Assembly (NCBI RefSeq): GCF_030373245.1
Contig: NZ_JAUCZF010000001.1
Span: forward strand, 372,001-436,000
Direction of reading: 5' to 3'
Source of the DNA: Hydrogenophaga sp.
GTDB taxonomy: Bacteria > Pseudomonadota > Gammaproteobacteria > Burkholderiales > Burkholderiaceae_C
Length of the DNA stretch: 64,000 nt
Shown here: piece by piece, positions 54,196 through 61,928 of the stretch
Numbering within the stretch: position 1 is the first letter of the stretch
Layout of the letters: each line of letters opens with the position of its first letter
The notes under the pieces: model-generated
The model's input: only the letters and a program-made list of their open reading frames with translations
What the model was told of the DNA's origin: nothing
The model's database searches: none
Translations under genes and position numbers: made by a program

Positions 54196-55371
54196 ATGAA
54201 CGTCATACCCTACGCCACGCAGTCGATCAACGAAGACGACATCGCCGCTGTTCAGGAGGTGTTGAGTTCCGGGTGGCTCACACAGGGGCCTGCAGGGCCT
54301 CGCTTCGAAGAAGCCTTCGCTCAGGCACATGGCGTGGCACACGCGGTGGCCGTGTGCAATGCCACTGCCGGTCTGCACATAGCCTGCCTCGCGCTGGGTG
54401 CAGGTCCGGGCAAGACGGTCTGGACCAGCCCCAACAGCTTTGTGGCGTCGGCCAACTGCGCGCTGTACTGCGGCGCCGACGTCGATTTCGTGGACATCGA
54501 CCCGCTCACGCGCAACATGAGCGTCGCAGCACTTCAGGCCAAGCTGGAGCAAGCCGAGCGCCATGGCTCGCTGCCCACCGTGGTGATCCCGGTGCATTTT
54601 TCCGGCCTACCCTGCGACCTGTTGCCCATGCGCGCGCTGGCTGATCGCTACGGCTTCAAGCTGCTGGAAGACGCCTCGCACGGCGTGGGTGCCAGCTACG
54701 AGGGCCAGCCGATCGGCAGCCGCTACGCCGATGCCAGCGTGTTCAGCTTCCATCCGGTCAAGATCATCACCACCGGCGAGGGTGGCATGGTCACCACCCA
54801 AGACCCTGCGATCGCTCGTCGACTGCAGCTGCTGCGTTCGCATGGCATCACGCGTGAGACCAGCGAGATGCAGCAACCCGACACGGGCGCCTGGCACTAC
54901 GAACAGCACAGCCTGGGCTTCAACTACCGCCTGACCGACATCCAGTCGGCCCTGGGGTATTCGCAGCTGCAGCGTCTGGACAGCTTCCAGGCCGCGCGCG
55001 AACGCCTGGCCGACCGCTACGACCAGCTGCTGGCCGGTCTGCCGCTGAAGCTGCCCGCACGAGCGCCGTCGGCCAGCGCGACCGCCCAGTCGTCCTGGCA
55101 CCTGTATGTGGTGGAGGTGGTGCCCAGCCCCGGCGTGGCCGACCGCGCGACCGTGTTCGCCCGTCTGCGCGAGGCGGGCATCGGCGTCAACATGCACTAC
55201 GAACCGATCCCGCTGCAACCCTATTACCGAGGTCTGGGCTTCCGTCCCGGCCAGTTCCCGGTAGCCGAGGCTTACGCCGCGCAGGCCTTGTCGATCCCGC
55301 TGTATCCGTCGCTGACCGATGAGCAGCAGGACTACGTGGTGGCGGCGTTGAAGAAAGCCCTGCAAGCATGA
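54196..55371 (+). CDS. pseC: UDP-4-amino-4,6-dideoxy-N-acetyl-beta-L-altrosamine transaminase
   Basis: A 391-residue PLP enzyme of the DegT/DnrJ/EryC1 family, step 2 of pseudaminic acid synthesis. It contains the HPVKIITTGEGGMV motif with the PLP Lys, LEDASHGVGASYEG and NYRLTDIQSALG. Its order after pseB and overlap with the next gene support PseC. Confidence 0.93.
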   Translation: MNVIPYATQSINEDDIAAVQEVLSSGWLTQGPAGPRFEEAFAQAHGVAHAVAVCNATAGLHIACLALGAGPGKTVWTSPNSFVASANCALYCGADVDFVDIDPLTRNMSVAALQAKLEQAERHGSLPTVVIPVHFSGLPCDLLPMRALADRYGFKLLEDASHGVGASYEGQPIGSRYADASVFSFHPVKIITTGEGGMVTTQDPAIARRLQLLRSHGITRETSEMQQPDTGAWHYEQHSLGFNYRLTDIQSALGYSQLQRLDSFQAARERLADRYDQLLAGLPLKLPARAPSASATAQSSWHLYVVEVVPSPGVADRATVFARLREAGIGVNMHYEPIPLQPYYRGLGFRPGQFPVAEAYAAQALSIPLYPSLTDEQQDYVVAALKKALQA

Positions 55372-56126
55372 CAATGCTGATCATCGTGCAGGCCCGCATG
55401 ACCTCGACCCGCTTGCCGGGCAAGGTGCTGTTGCCGCTGGCCGGTAAGCCCATGTTGACGCAGCTGGTGGAGCGGCTGCGCCGGGTGCAGCGCGCCGATG
55501 CCATCGTCATCGCGACCACCACCAACACCACCGACGACGCCATCGCCGAGCTGTGCGCGAAACTGGGCGTGCCCTGCCACCGCGGCAGCGAACTCGACGT
55601 GCTCTCGCGCTACGCCGATGCGGCCGGCCTGCACAGGGCCGACGTGGTGGTGCGCATCACGTCCGACTGCCCGCTGATCGACCCGGCGCTGATCGACCAG
55701 GTGATCGCGGTTTACGAAGAAGGCGACAGCGACTGCGTCTCCAACATGCTGCCGCCCACTTGGCCTTACGGCATGGCGGTCGAGGTGTTCAGCGCCGCCG
55801 CGCTGCAGCAGGCGCACGCCGAAGCCAGGCAGCCCGCCGAGCGCGAACACGTCACGCCCTTCCTCTACGCGCACCCCGAGCGCTACCGGCTGCGCAACGT
55901 CACCAGCCCGGTGGATCTGAGCCACCACCGCTGGACGGTGGACACGGCGGAAGACTACGAACTGGTCCGTCGCCTGTTCGAAGCGCTGTATCCGGCACGG
56001 CCCCACTTCACGCAAAACGACATCCTCGCCGTGCTTGATGCCCATCCCGACTGGATCGCGATCAACCAGCACATCCGGCAGAAGCCGGCCACCGAATCAC
56101 AAACCCCACAGGAGACCCACCCATGA
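55368..56126 (+). CDS. SpsF-like cytidylyltransferase in the pse locus
   Basis: A 252-residue nucleotidyltransferase. The opening IIVQARMTSTRLPGKVLLPL is of the SpsF type (COG1861), not the PARGGSKRIPRKN form of usual PseF/NeuA. ITSDCPLIDP holds the metal Asp. By position it would activate pseudaminic acid with CMP, as no other cytidylyltransferase is in the window. It overlaps pseC and the methylase by four bases each. Confidence 0.82.
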   Translation: MTMLIIVQARMTSTRLPGKVLLPLAGKPMLTQLVERLRRVQRADAIVIATTTNTTDDAIAELCAKLGVPCHRGSELDVLSRYADAAGLHRADVVVRITSDCPLIDPALIDQVIAVYEEGDSDCVSNMLPPTWPYGMAVEVFSAAALQQAHAEARQPAEREHVTPFLYAHPERYRLRNVTSPVDLSHHRWTVDTAEDYELVRRLFEALYPARPHFTQNDILAVLDAHPDWIAINQHIRQKPATESQTPQETHP

Positions 56127-56743
56127 CGTTCAAGACCGAGCAGGAAGCCTTCTGGGCCGGCGACTTCGGCACCGAGTACATCCAGCGCAACCAGGGCGAT
56201 GCCTTGCTGGCCTCCAACCTCGATTTTTTCGGCAAGGCCCTGCGCCAGGCGCGCGGCATCAAAAGCTGCATCGAATTCGGCGCCAACATCGGCATGAACC
56301 TCAGGGCGCTCAAGCTGCTGCATCCCGGCATCGACGCGCACGCCATCGAGATCAACGCCGAAGCGGCCCGGCAGCTCGGCGAGGTGATCCCCGCAGCGAA
56401 CGTGCACCACAGCTCCATCCTGGACTTTGCGCCCTCACGCCAGTGGGATCTGACGCTCATCAAGGGCGTGCTCATCCACATCAACCCCGAGGTGCTGCCT
56501 CAGGTGTACGACAAGCTTGTGGCCAGCACCAGCCGCTACCTGATGGTGGCCGAGTACTACAACCCGGCGCCGGTGGCCATTCCCTACCGCGGCCACAGCG
56601 ACCGACTGTTCAAGCGCGACTTCGCTGGCGAGATCATGGAACGCCATCCGCAGCTGCAGCTGGTGGACTACGGCTTCGCCTACCGCCGCGACCCCAACTT
56701 TCCGCAGGACGACATCACCTGGTTCCTGATGGAAAAGCGCTGA
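56123..56743 (+). CDS. Pseudaminic acid biosynthesis-associated methylase
   Basis: A 206-residue SAM-dependent methyltransferase of the family that travels with pse genes. Its N-terminus EQEAFWAGDFGTEYIQRNQ and SAM loop IEFGANIGMNLRALK are typical, with LIKGVLIHINPE and MVAEYYNPAPVAIPYRGH. It probably O- or N-methylates a pseudaminic acid derivative. Start ATGA overlap. Confidence 0.88.
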   Translation: MTFKTEQEAFWAGDFGTEYIQRNQGDALLASNLDFFGKALRQARGIKSCIEFGANIGMNLRALKLLHPGIDAHAIEINAEAARQLGEVIPAANVHHSSILDFAPSRQWDLTLIKGVLIHINPEVLPQVYDKLVASTSRYLMVAEYYNPAPVAIPYRGHSDRLFKRDFAGEIMERHPQLQLVDYGFAYRRDPNFPQDDITWFLMEKR

Positions 56744-56763
56744 TTCCTTTCCAAGAGAAGAGC

Positions 56764-57915
56764 ATGCTGACCTACTGCAAACACTGCGTGATGCCGGACA
56801 CGAAGCCGGACCTGCACCTGGACGAACACGGCGTGTGCAACGCCTGCCGCAGCTACGAGAAACGCACCGAGGTCGACTGGGACGCGCGTTACCAGGACCT
56901 GCTCAAGGTGCTGGACAAGTACCGGCGCCCGGACGGCAGCCACTGGGACTGCATCGTGCCGGTGAGCGGTGGCAAGGACAGCACCTACCAGGTGGTGCGC
57001 ATGCTGCAGCTGGGCCTGAACCCGCTTTGCGTGACCTCGTCCACCTGCGATCTCTCGCCGCTGGGCCGCGCCAACATCGAGAACCTCAAACGCCTGGGCG
57101 TGGACCACATCGAGATATCCCCCAACCCGCTGGTGCGCGCCAAGCTCAACCGCGTGGGCCTCACCCAAGTGGGCGACATTTCGTGGCCCGAACACGTGGG
57201 CATCTTCACGATTCCCGTGCGCGCCGCCGTGCAGTTCAACGTGCCGCTGATCGTCTGGGGTGAGAACTCGCAGAACGAATACGGCGGCCCCGCCGCCGCG
57301 GCCGACAACAACGTGCTCAACCGCCGCTGGCTCGAAGAGTTCGGCGGCCTGCTCGGCATGCGCGTGTCCGATCTGATTGGTCAGGAAGGCATCGAAGCCA
57401 AGCACCTGATCCACTACACCTACCCGAGCGACGAAGAGCTGCAGCGGGTGGGCGTGACCGGTCTGTTTCTGGGCCATTACCTGCCCTGGGACGGCCTGTC
57501 CAACACGCTGATCGCGCAGGCCAACGGCTTCCACAGTTACCACAAGGTGGTCGAAGGCTCGATGGTCAACTACGAGAACCTGGACAACCACCAGACCGGC
57601 ATCCACGACTACTTCAAGTTCCTGAAGTTCGGCTTCGGCCGCGCCACCGACCTGGCCTGCCTGCACATCCGCCGCGGCCGCCTCACGCGGCAAGACGGCC
57701 TGGAAGCCGTCAAGCGGCTGGACGGGCTGTTCCCCTGGGAGTACCTGGGCAAGTCGCTCAAAGACATCCTGCGGCCGCTGGAACTGACCGAAGACGAATT
57801 CATCCGCATCTGCGACAAGTTCACCAACAAGAAGATCTTCAAGCGCGACGTGAGCGGTGCACTGATGAAAGACCGCGACGGCAACCTCACGAAGATCAAT
57901 GACGACAACATCTGA
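56764..57915 (+). CDS. N-acetyl sugar amidotransferase (PseA/WbpG-like)
   Basis: A 383-residue PP-loop ATPase. Zinc-type Cys pairs YCKHCVMPDTKP and GVCNACRSYEKR open it, then PVSGGKDSTYQ at about 66-76 is the P-loop. It converts a sugar N-acetyl group to an acetamidino group using ammonia from HisH2/HisF2 partners, encoded just downstream. By analogy with PseA it would give 7-acetamidino pseudaminic acid. The start has AAGAGAAGAGC upstream. Confidence 0.88.
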   Translation: MLTYCKHCVMPDTKPDLHLDEHGVCNACRSYEKRTEVDWDARYQDLLKVLDKYRRPDGSHWDCIVPVSGGKDSTYQVVRMLQLGLNPLCVTSSTCDLSPLGRANIENLKRLGVDHIEISPNPLVRAKLNRVGLTQVGDISWPEHVGIFTIPVRAAVQFNVPLIVWGENSQNEYGGPAAAADNNVLNRRWLEEFGGLLGMRVSDLIGQEGIEAKHLIHYTYPSDEELQRVGVTGLFLGHYLPWDGLSNTLIAQANGFHSYHKVVEGSMVNYENLDNHQTGIHDYFKFLKFGFGRATDLACLHIRRGRLTRQDGLEAVKRLDGLFPWEYLGKSLKDILRPLELTEDEFIRICDKFTNKKIFKRDVSGALMKDRDGNLTKINDDNI

Positions 57916-57918
57916 ACC

Positions 57919-58557
57919 ATGAAGGTCGGCGTCATAGACTACGGCGTGGGCAACCTGGGCTCGGTGCTGCGCGCAGTGGAAGCACTGCGCGTGACGCCGG
58001 TGCTGGTCAACCGCGCACAGGACATGCACGCCACCGACTGTCTGATCCTGCCCGGCGTCGGTCATTTCGCTGACTGCGTTCAACTGCTTCAGGGTGGTGG
58101 CTGGATGCAGGCGTTGCGCGACGAGGTGCTGGGCTACAACCGCCCGCTGCTCGGCGTGTGTCTGGGCATGCAGCTGCTGGCCGATGCCAGCATGGAAGGC
58201 GCGAGCGACTCGCAAGGTGTCCCTGGCCTGGGGCTGGTGCCCGGCCGCGTTGAGCACCTGCGCACGCTGGGATGCACCGCGCGCGTGCCGCATGTGGGCT
58301 GGAACGGGATCGCCCAGACACCCACCCGCGATCACCTGTTCAAAGGCATTCCCGACGGCACCGATTTCTACTTTGTGCACAGCTACGCCTTCGTACCCGC
58401 CGACGCACACGATGTACTGGCCACCACCGACTGCGGTATCCCGGTGACGGCCGCCGTCAGACGCGGCCACGTCTGGGGCACCCAGTTCCACCCCGAAAAA
58501 AGCTCCCGCGCCGGTTTTCAGCTGCTGCGCAACTTCATCGCGGGACCGGCATGCTGA
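57919..58557 (+). CDS. HisH-like glutaminase of the glycan locus
   Basis: A 212-residue class I glutamine amidotransferase. It has VIDYGVGNLGSV, the nucleophile C81 in GVCLGMQLL, and QFHPEKS with the His/Glu pair. It supplies ammonia from glutamine to the HisF-like protein downstream. With the flanking amidotransferase it is a HisH2, not the histidine-pathway enzyme: no other his genes are present. Confidence 0.9.
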   Translation: MKVGVIDYGVGNLGSVLRAVEALRVTPVLVNRAQDMHATDCLILPGVGHFADCVQLLQGGGWMQALRDEVLGYNRPLLGVCLGMQLLADASMEGASDSQGVPGLGLVPGRVEHLRTLGCTARVPHVGWNGIAQTPTRDHLFKGIPDGTDFYFVHSYAFVPADAHDVLATTDCGIPVTAAVRRGHVWGTQFHPEKSSRAGFQLLRNFIAGPAC

Positions 58558-59333
58558 AGGTGCGCGTCATCCCCACCCTGCTCTGGAAGCAGTTCGGCCT
58601 GGTCAAGGGCGTCGGCTTCGACAGCTGGCGCCGCGTCGGGCCGGTGCTGCCGGCGATCAAGGTCTACAACCAGCGCGAGGTGGACGAGCTGGTGCTGGTC
58701 GACATCGTCGCCCACCTGGGCGACGATGACCCGGATTTCGAATCCATCGACGAGTTTGGTCAGGACTGCTTTGTGCCGCTCACCGTGGGCGGCGGCATCA
58801 CGCGGATGGAACAGGTGCAGCGCCTTCTGCGCGCGGGAGCCGACAAGGTCAGCCTCAACACCGTTACCTACAGCCACCCCGAGCTGGTGTCCGAGATCGC
58901 AAAACGCCACGGCGTGCAGTGCGTCGTGGCCAGCATCGACGTGCGCGCGCAGATCGGCGGTGGCTGGACCTGCTTCAGCCACGCCGGTCAGCAAGCCACC
59001 CGCCGCGAGGTGGCGGCCTGGGCGCGAGAACTCGAAGACCGCGGTGCCGGCGAGATCCTCATCACCTCCATCGAGCGCGACGGCACCATGCAGGGCTACG
59101 ACCTCGCGCTGATCGAGACCGTGGTGCGGGCCGTCAACATCCCGGTGATCGCCTCTGGTGGCGCGGGTGCCTACCAGCACCTGGTGGAGGCCGTGACAAA
59201 AGCCGGCGCATCGGCGGTAGCCGCCGCCAGCATGTTCCATTTCACCGAGCAGACGCCAGCCGGCGCCAAGGCCGCGCTGGCCGCGGCCGGCGTACCGGTG
59301 CGCCAGGCGTTCCAGCCCGATACGGCAGCCTGA
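58551..59333 (+). CDS. HisF-like cyclase-homolog without the first catalytic Asp
   Basis: A 260-residue (beta/alpha)8 protein. The usual IIPCLDVKDG, whose Asp is essential in HisF, reads VIPTLLWKQFG here, so the first catalytic Asp is missing. The second Asp (ASIDVR) and GGGITRMEQV and ASGGAGAYQH are kept. This loss is expected of HisF2-type partners that only channel ammonia to the amidotransferase. It overlaps hisH2 by seven bases. Confidence 0.88.
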   Translation: MLKVRVIPTLLWKQFGLVKGVGFDSWRRVGPVLPAIKVYNQREVDELVLVDIVAHLGDDDPDFESIDEFGQDCFVPLTVGGGITRMEQVQRLLRAGADKVSLNTVTYSHPELVSEIAKRHGVQCVVASIDVRAQIGGGWTCFSHAGQQATRREVAAWARELEDRGAGEILITSIERDGTMQGYDLALIETVVRAVNIPVIASGGAGAYQHLVEAVTKAGASAVAAASMFHFTEQTPAGAKAALAAAGVPVRQAFQPDTAA

Positions 59334-59335
59334 GC

Positions 59336-60889
59336 ATGGCGAGCCGTGTGAGCATCCGGGTCGACGCGTCGGCCCACATCGGCACAGGGCACCTCAAGCG
59401 CTGCCTTTCGCTGGCCGAGGCCTTGCAAGCGGCAGGTGCGTCGGTGGACTTCCTGGTGAGGCCGATCGACGCGGTGGCGGCCCAGGTGCTGAGGGGGTTG
59501 GTATGGCCGGTGCACTGGTTGAGTCGGCCCGACGAGGACGTTGACAAAACGCCCCGAGCAGACGATCCGCCCCACGCGAGCTGGGCTGCGATCGACTGGC
59601 AGCAGGATGCGGACGAAACCGTCGCCGCGCTGCAAGCCAGCCCACCCAACTGGCTGGTGCTCGATCACTACGCCTTCGATGCGCGCTGGCACCGCCAGGT
59701 GAGCCAGGACCTGAATACCCGCCTGCTGGTGATCGACGATACGGCCGATCGAACCATCGACGCGGATGCGCTGCTCGATCACAACTGGTCCGCCGACCAC
59801 CGAGCCAAGTACGCGGGCCAACTCGGGCGCGAACCGCGCTGGCTGGCTGGCCCGCGCTTCGCGCTGCTGGGGAGGACTTATCGCGATGCGCCCAGGTACC
59901 GGCAGGCCCCCGAGGTGCGCAGCATCGGCATCTTCATGGGCGGCACCGATCCAGGTGGCATCAGCATGCGCGTATTGGCCGCGTGTCGGGAGGCCGGATT
60001 TGCCGGTGAGATCGAGATCGCCACCACCTCGGCCAACCCAAACTTGGCCGACTTGCGGACCGCATACGCAGACTCGCCACCGGCGCGTCTCACCATCGAC
60101 CTGCCTGATCTCGCAAATTTTTTTTCACGGCATGACCTGCAGGTCGGTGCTGGAGGGGGCGCCACCTGGGAGCGCTGCTGCATCGGCGCGCCCACCATCG
60201 TCCTGGCCTTGGCCGAAAACCAGACCGCGGTGGTCCCCGGCTTGACGCAACTCGGCGCTGTTCGCGCTGCGTCTTTGCCCGGTACAGCTCTGCCAGATGC
60301 TCCGCCGCTGACCAGGGTGCTGATCGACCTGCTGACCCATGCGCCCGCGCGCGCTCGGCTGGCCGAGCGCGCAGGCGCCCTCGTCGATGGACGTGGCGCG
60401 CAGCGCGTGGCGCTGCACCTGCTGGCGTCCACGCTGCAAGTCCGGCCAGCCAGCCAGGATGACGCCGGACAGCTTCATCGCTGGAGAAACCACCCGACGG
60501 TGCGGGCGGTGTCGACCCAGGGCGAAGAGATCGCCCTGAGCGACCATGAGGCCTGGCTCGACCGGGTGCTGGACGCACCTGACCGATGGCTTTTGATCGG
60601 CCAGATCGGCGAGTGCGCGGTGGGCAGCATTCGATGGGACCGCGTCGCCGACGACCAGCAGGAAGTCTCGCTCTACCTTGACCCCGATCTGCTGGGTCTG
60701 GGCCTCGGTCCACCCCTGCTGCTCGCAGGTGAGCAAGCCATGGCCAGGCGCCTGGGTCACCCCTTCTCCGTCCGCGCCACGGTGTTGCCTGGCAACACCG
60801 CATCGCAGCGGCTGTTTGAAAGCTGCGGCTACCATGGGGGCCCGCTGCAGTACGCCAAATCCGTTGAGGACAGCCATGAAGATTCTTGA
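59336..60889 (+). CDS. PseG-PseH fusion: nucleotide-sugar hydrolase plus acetyltransferase
   Basis: 517 residues. The first about 345 residues are PseG (UDP-sugar hydrolase, GT28-like): RVDASAHIGTGHLKRCLSLA carries the catalytic His and GAGGGATWERCCIGAPTIV the C-terminal nucleotide site. From about 360 a GNAT domain follows (RPASQDDAGQLHRWRNHPTV, LYLDPDLLGLGLGPPLLLAG, NTASQRLFESCGY), which matches PseH, the 4-amino acetyltransferase. The two steps are thus joined in one chain. The last 14 bases overlap pseI. Confidence 0.9.
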   Translation: MASRVSIRVDASAHIGTGHLKRCLSLAEALQAAGASVDFLVRPIDAVAAQVLRGLVWPVHWLSRPDEDVDKTPRADDPPHASWAAIDWQQDADETVAALQASPPNWLVLDHYAFDARWHRQVSQDLNTRLLVIDDTADRTIDADALLDHNWSADHRAKYAGQLGREPRWLAGPRFALLGRTYRDAPRYRQAPEVRSIGIFMGGTDPGGISMRVLAACREAGFAGEIEIATTSANPNLADLRTAYADSPPARLTIDLPDLANFFSRHDLQVGAGGGATWERCCIGAPTIVLALAENQTAVVPGLTQLGAVRAASLPGTALPDAPPLTRVLIDLLTHAPARARLAERAGALVDGRGAQRVALHLLASTLQVRPASQDDAGQLHRWRNHPTVRAVSTQGEEIALSDHEAWLDRVLDAPDRWLLIGQIGECAVGSIRWDRVADDQQEVSLYLDPDLLGLGLGPPLLLAGEQAMARRLGHPFSVRATVLPGNTASQRLFESCGYHGGPLQYAKSVEDSHEDS

Positions 60890-61928
60890 CCGCACCATCG
60901 GCCCCAGCGAGCGCCCTTACCTGATCGCCGAGATGTCGGGCAACCACAACCAGTCGCTGGAGCGCGCGTTGGAGATCGTGGACGCAGCGGCCGCGCATGG
61001 CGCCGATGCGATCAAGCTGCAGACCTACACCGCCGACACCATGACGCTCAACCTGCGCATGCCCGGCTTCGTGATCGACGACCCCAAGAGCCTGTGGGCC
61101 GGGCGCCAGCTCTATGAGCTGTACGAAGAGGCGCACACCCCCTGGGAGTGGCACGCGCCCATCATGGCGCGCGCGGCTTCGCACGGCGTGGCCTGCTTCA
61201 GCACACCCTTTGACGCCACGTCGATTGACTTCCTCGAATCGCTGAACGTCCCCGCTTACAAGATCGCCTCGTTCGAGAACACCGACCTGCCTCTGATCCG
61301 CCGTGTAGCCACCACCGGAAAACCGATGATCATGTCCACCGGCATGGCCACCGCGGGCGAGATCGACGAGGCCGTGCGCGCCGCGCGCGAAGCCGGCTGC
61401 CAGGACCTGGTGCTGCTCAAGTGCACCAGCACCTACCCTGCCACCGCGGACAACACGAATATCAGCACCATCCCCCACATGCGCGCACTCTATGGCTGCG
61501 AGGTCGGTCTGTCGGACCACACCATGGGCTGCGGTGTGTCGGTGGCTGCTACCGCCCTGGGCGCGACGGTGATCGAAAAACACTTCACCCTGCGCCGTGC
61601 CGACGGCGGTGTGGATTCGAGCTTTTCCATGGAACCGCTGGAGCTGCGCCAGCTTCGCGAAGAAACCGAACGCGCCTGGCAAGCCGTGGGACGCATCGCC
61701 TACGGCCCCACCGCCGCCGAAATGAAATCGCTCGGTTTTCGACGTTCGCTCTACATCGCACAGGACATGAAAGCTGGCGATGTACTCACTGTGGAAAACC
61801 TGCGCTGTGTTCGACCTGGCTTTGGCCTACCACCCAAGCACCTCGACAGCCTGCTCGGGCAGCGCATCGGACGCGACGCGGTGGCGGGCACGCCGATGGC
61901 CTGGGCGCTGCTTTCCCCCGCCGCATGA
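60876..61928 (+). CDS. pseI: Pseudaminic acid synthase
   Basis: A 350-residue NeuB-family enzyme that condenses the trideoxy sugar with phosphoenolpyruvate. Hallmarks: LIAEMSGNHNQSLERALEIV, KLQTYTADTM, AYKIASFENTDLPLI and SDHTMGCGVSVAA, plus a C-terminal SAF domain (about 285-350). The GNHNQ form and ENTDLPLI favour PseI over sialic acid synthase. It overlaps the next gene by ATGA. Confidence 0.93.
   Translation: MKILDRTIGPSERPYLIAEMSGNHNQSLERALEIVDAAAAHGADAIKLQTYTADTMTLNLRMPGFVIDDPKSLWAGRQLYELYEEAHTPWEWHAPIMARAASHGVACFSTPFDATSIDFLESLNVPAYKIASFENTDLPLIRRVATTGKPMIMSTGMATAGEIDEAVRAAREAGCQDLVLLKCTSTYPATADNTNISTIPHMRALYGCEVGLSDHTMGCGVSVAATALGATVIEKHFTLRRADGGVDSSFSMEPLELRQLREETERAWQAVGRIAYGPTAAEMKSLGFRRSLYIAQDMKAGDVLTVENLRCVRPGFGLPPKHLDSLLGQRIGRDAVAGTPMAWALLSPAA

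Noticed and set aside
56680-58491. 603-codon open frame on the minus strand
   Set aside because: Antisense to the amidotransferase and hisH2 genes; no ribosome binding site or domain.
57919-59333. Histidine biosynthesis hisH and hisF
   Set aside because: No other his genes are adjacent, the HisF-like protein lacks its first catalytic Asp, and both sit behind a PseA-like amidotransferase in a glycan locus.
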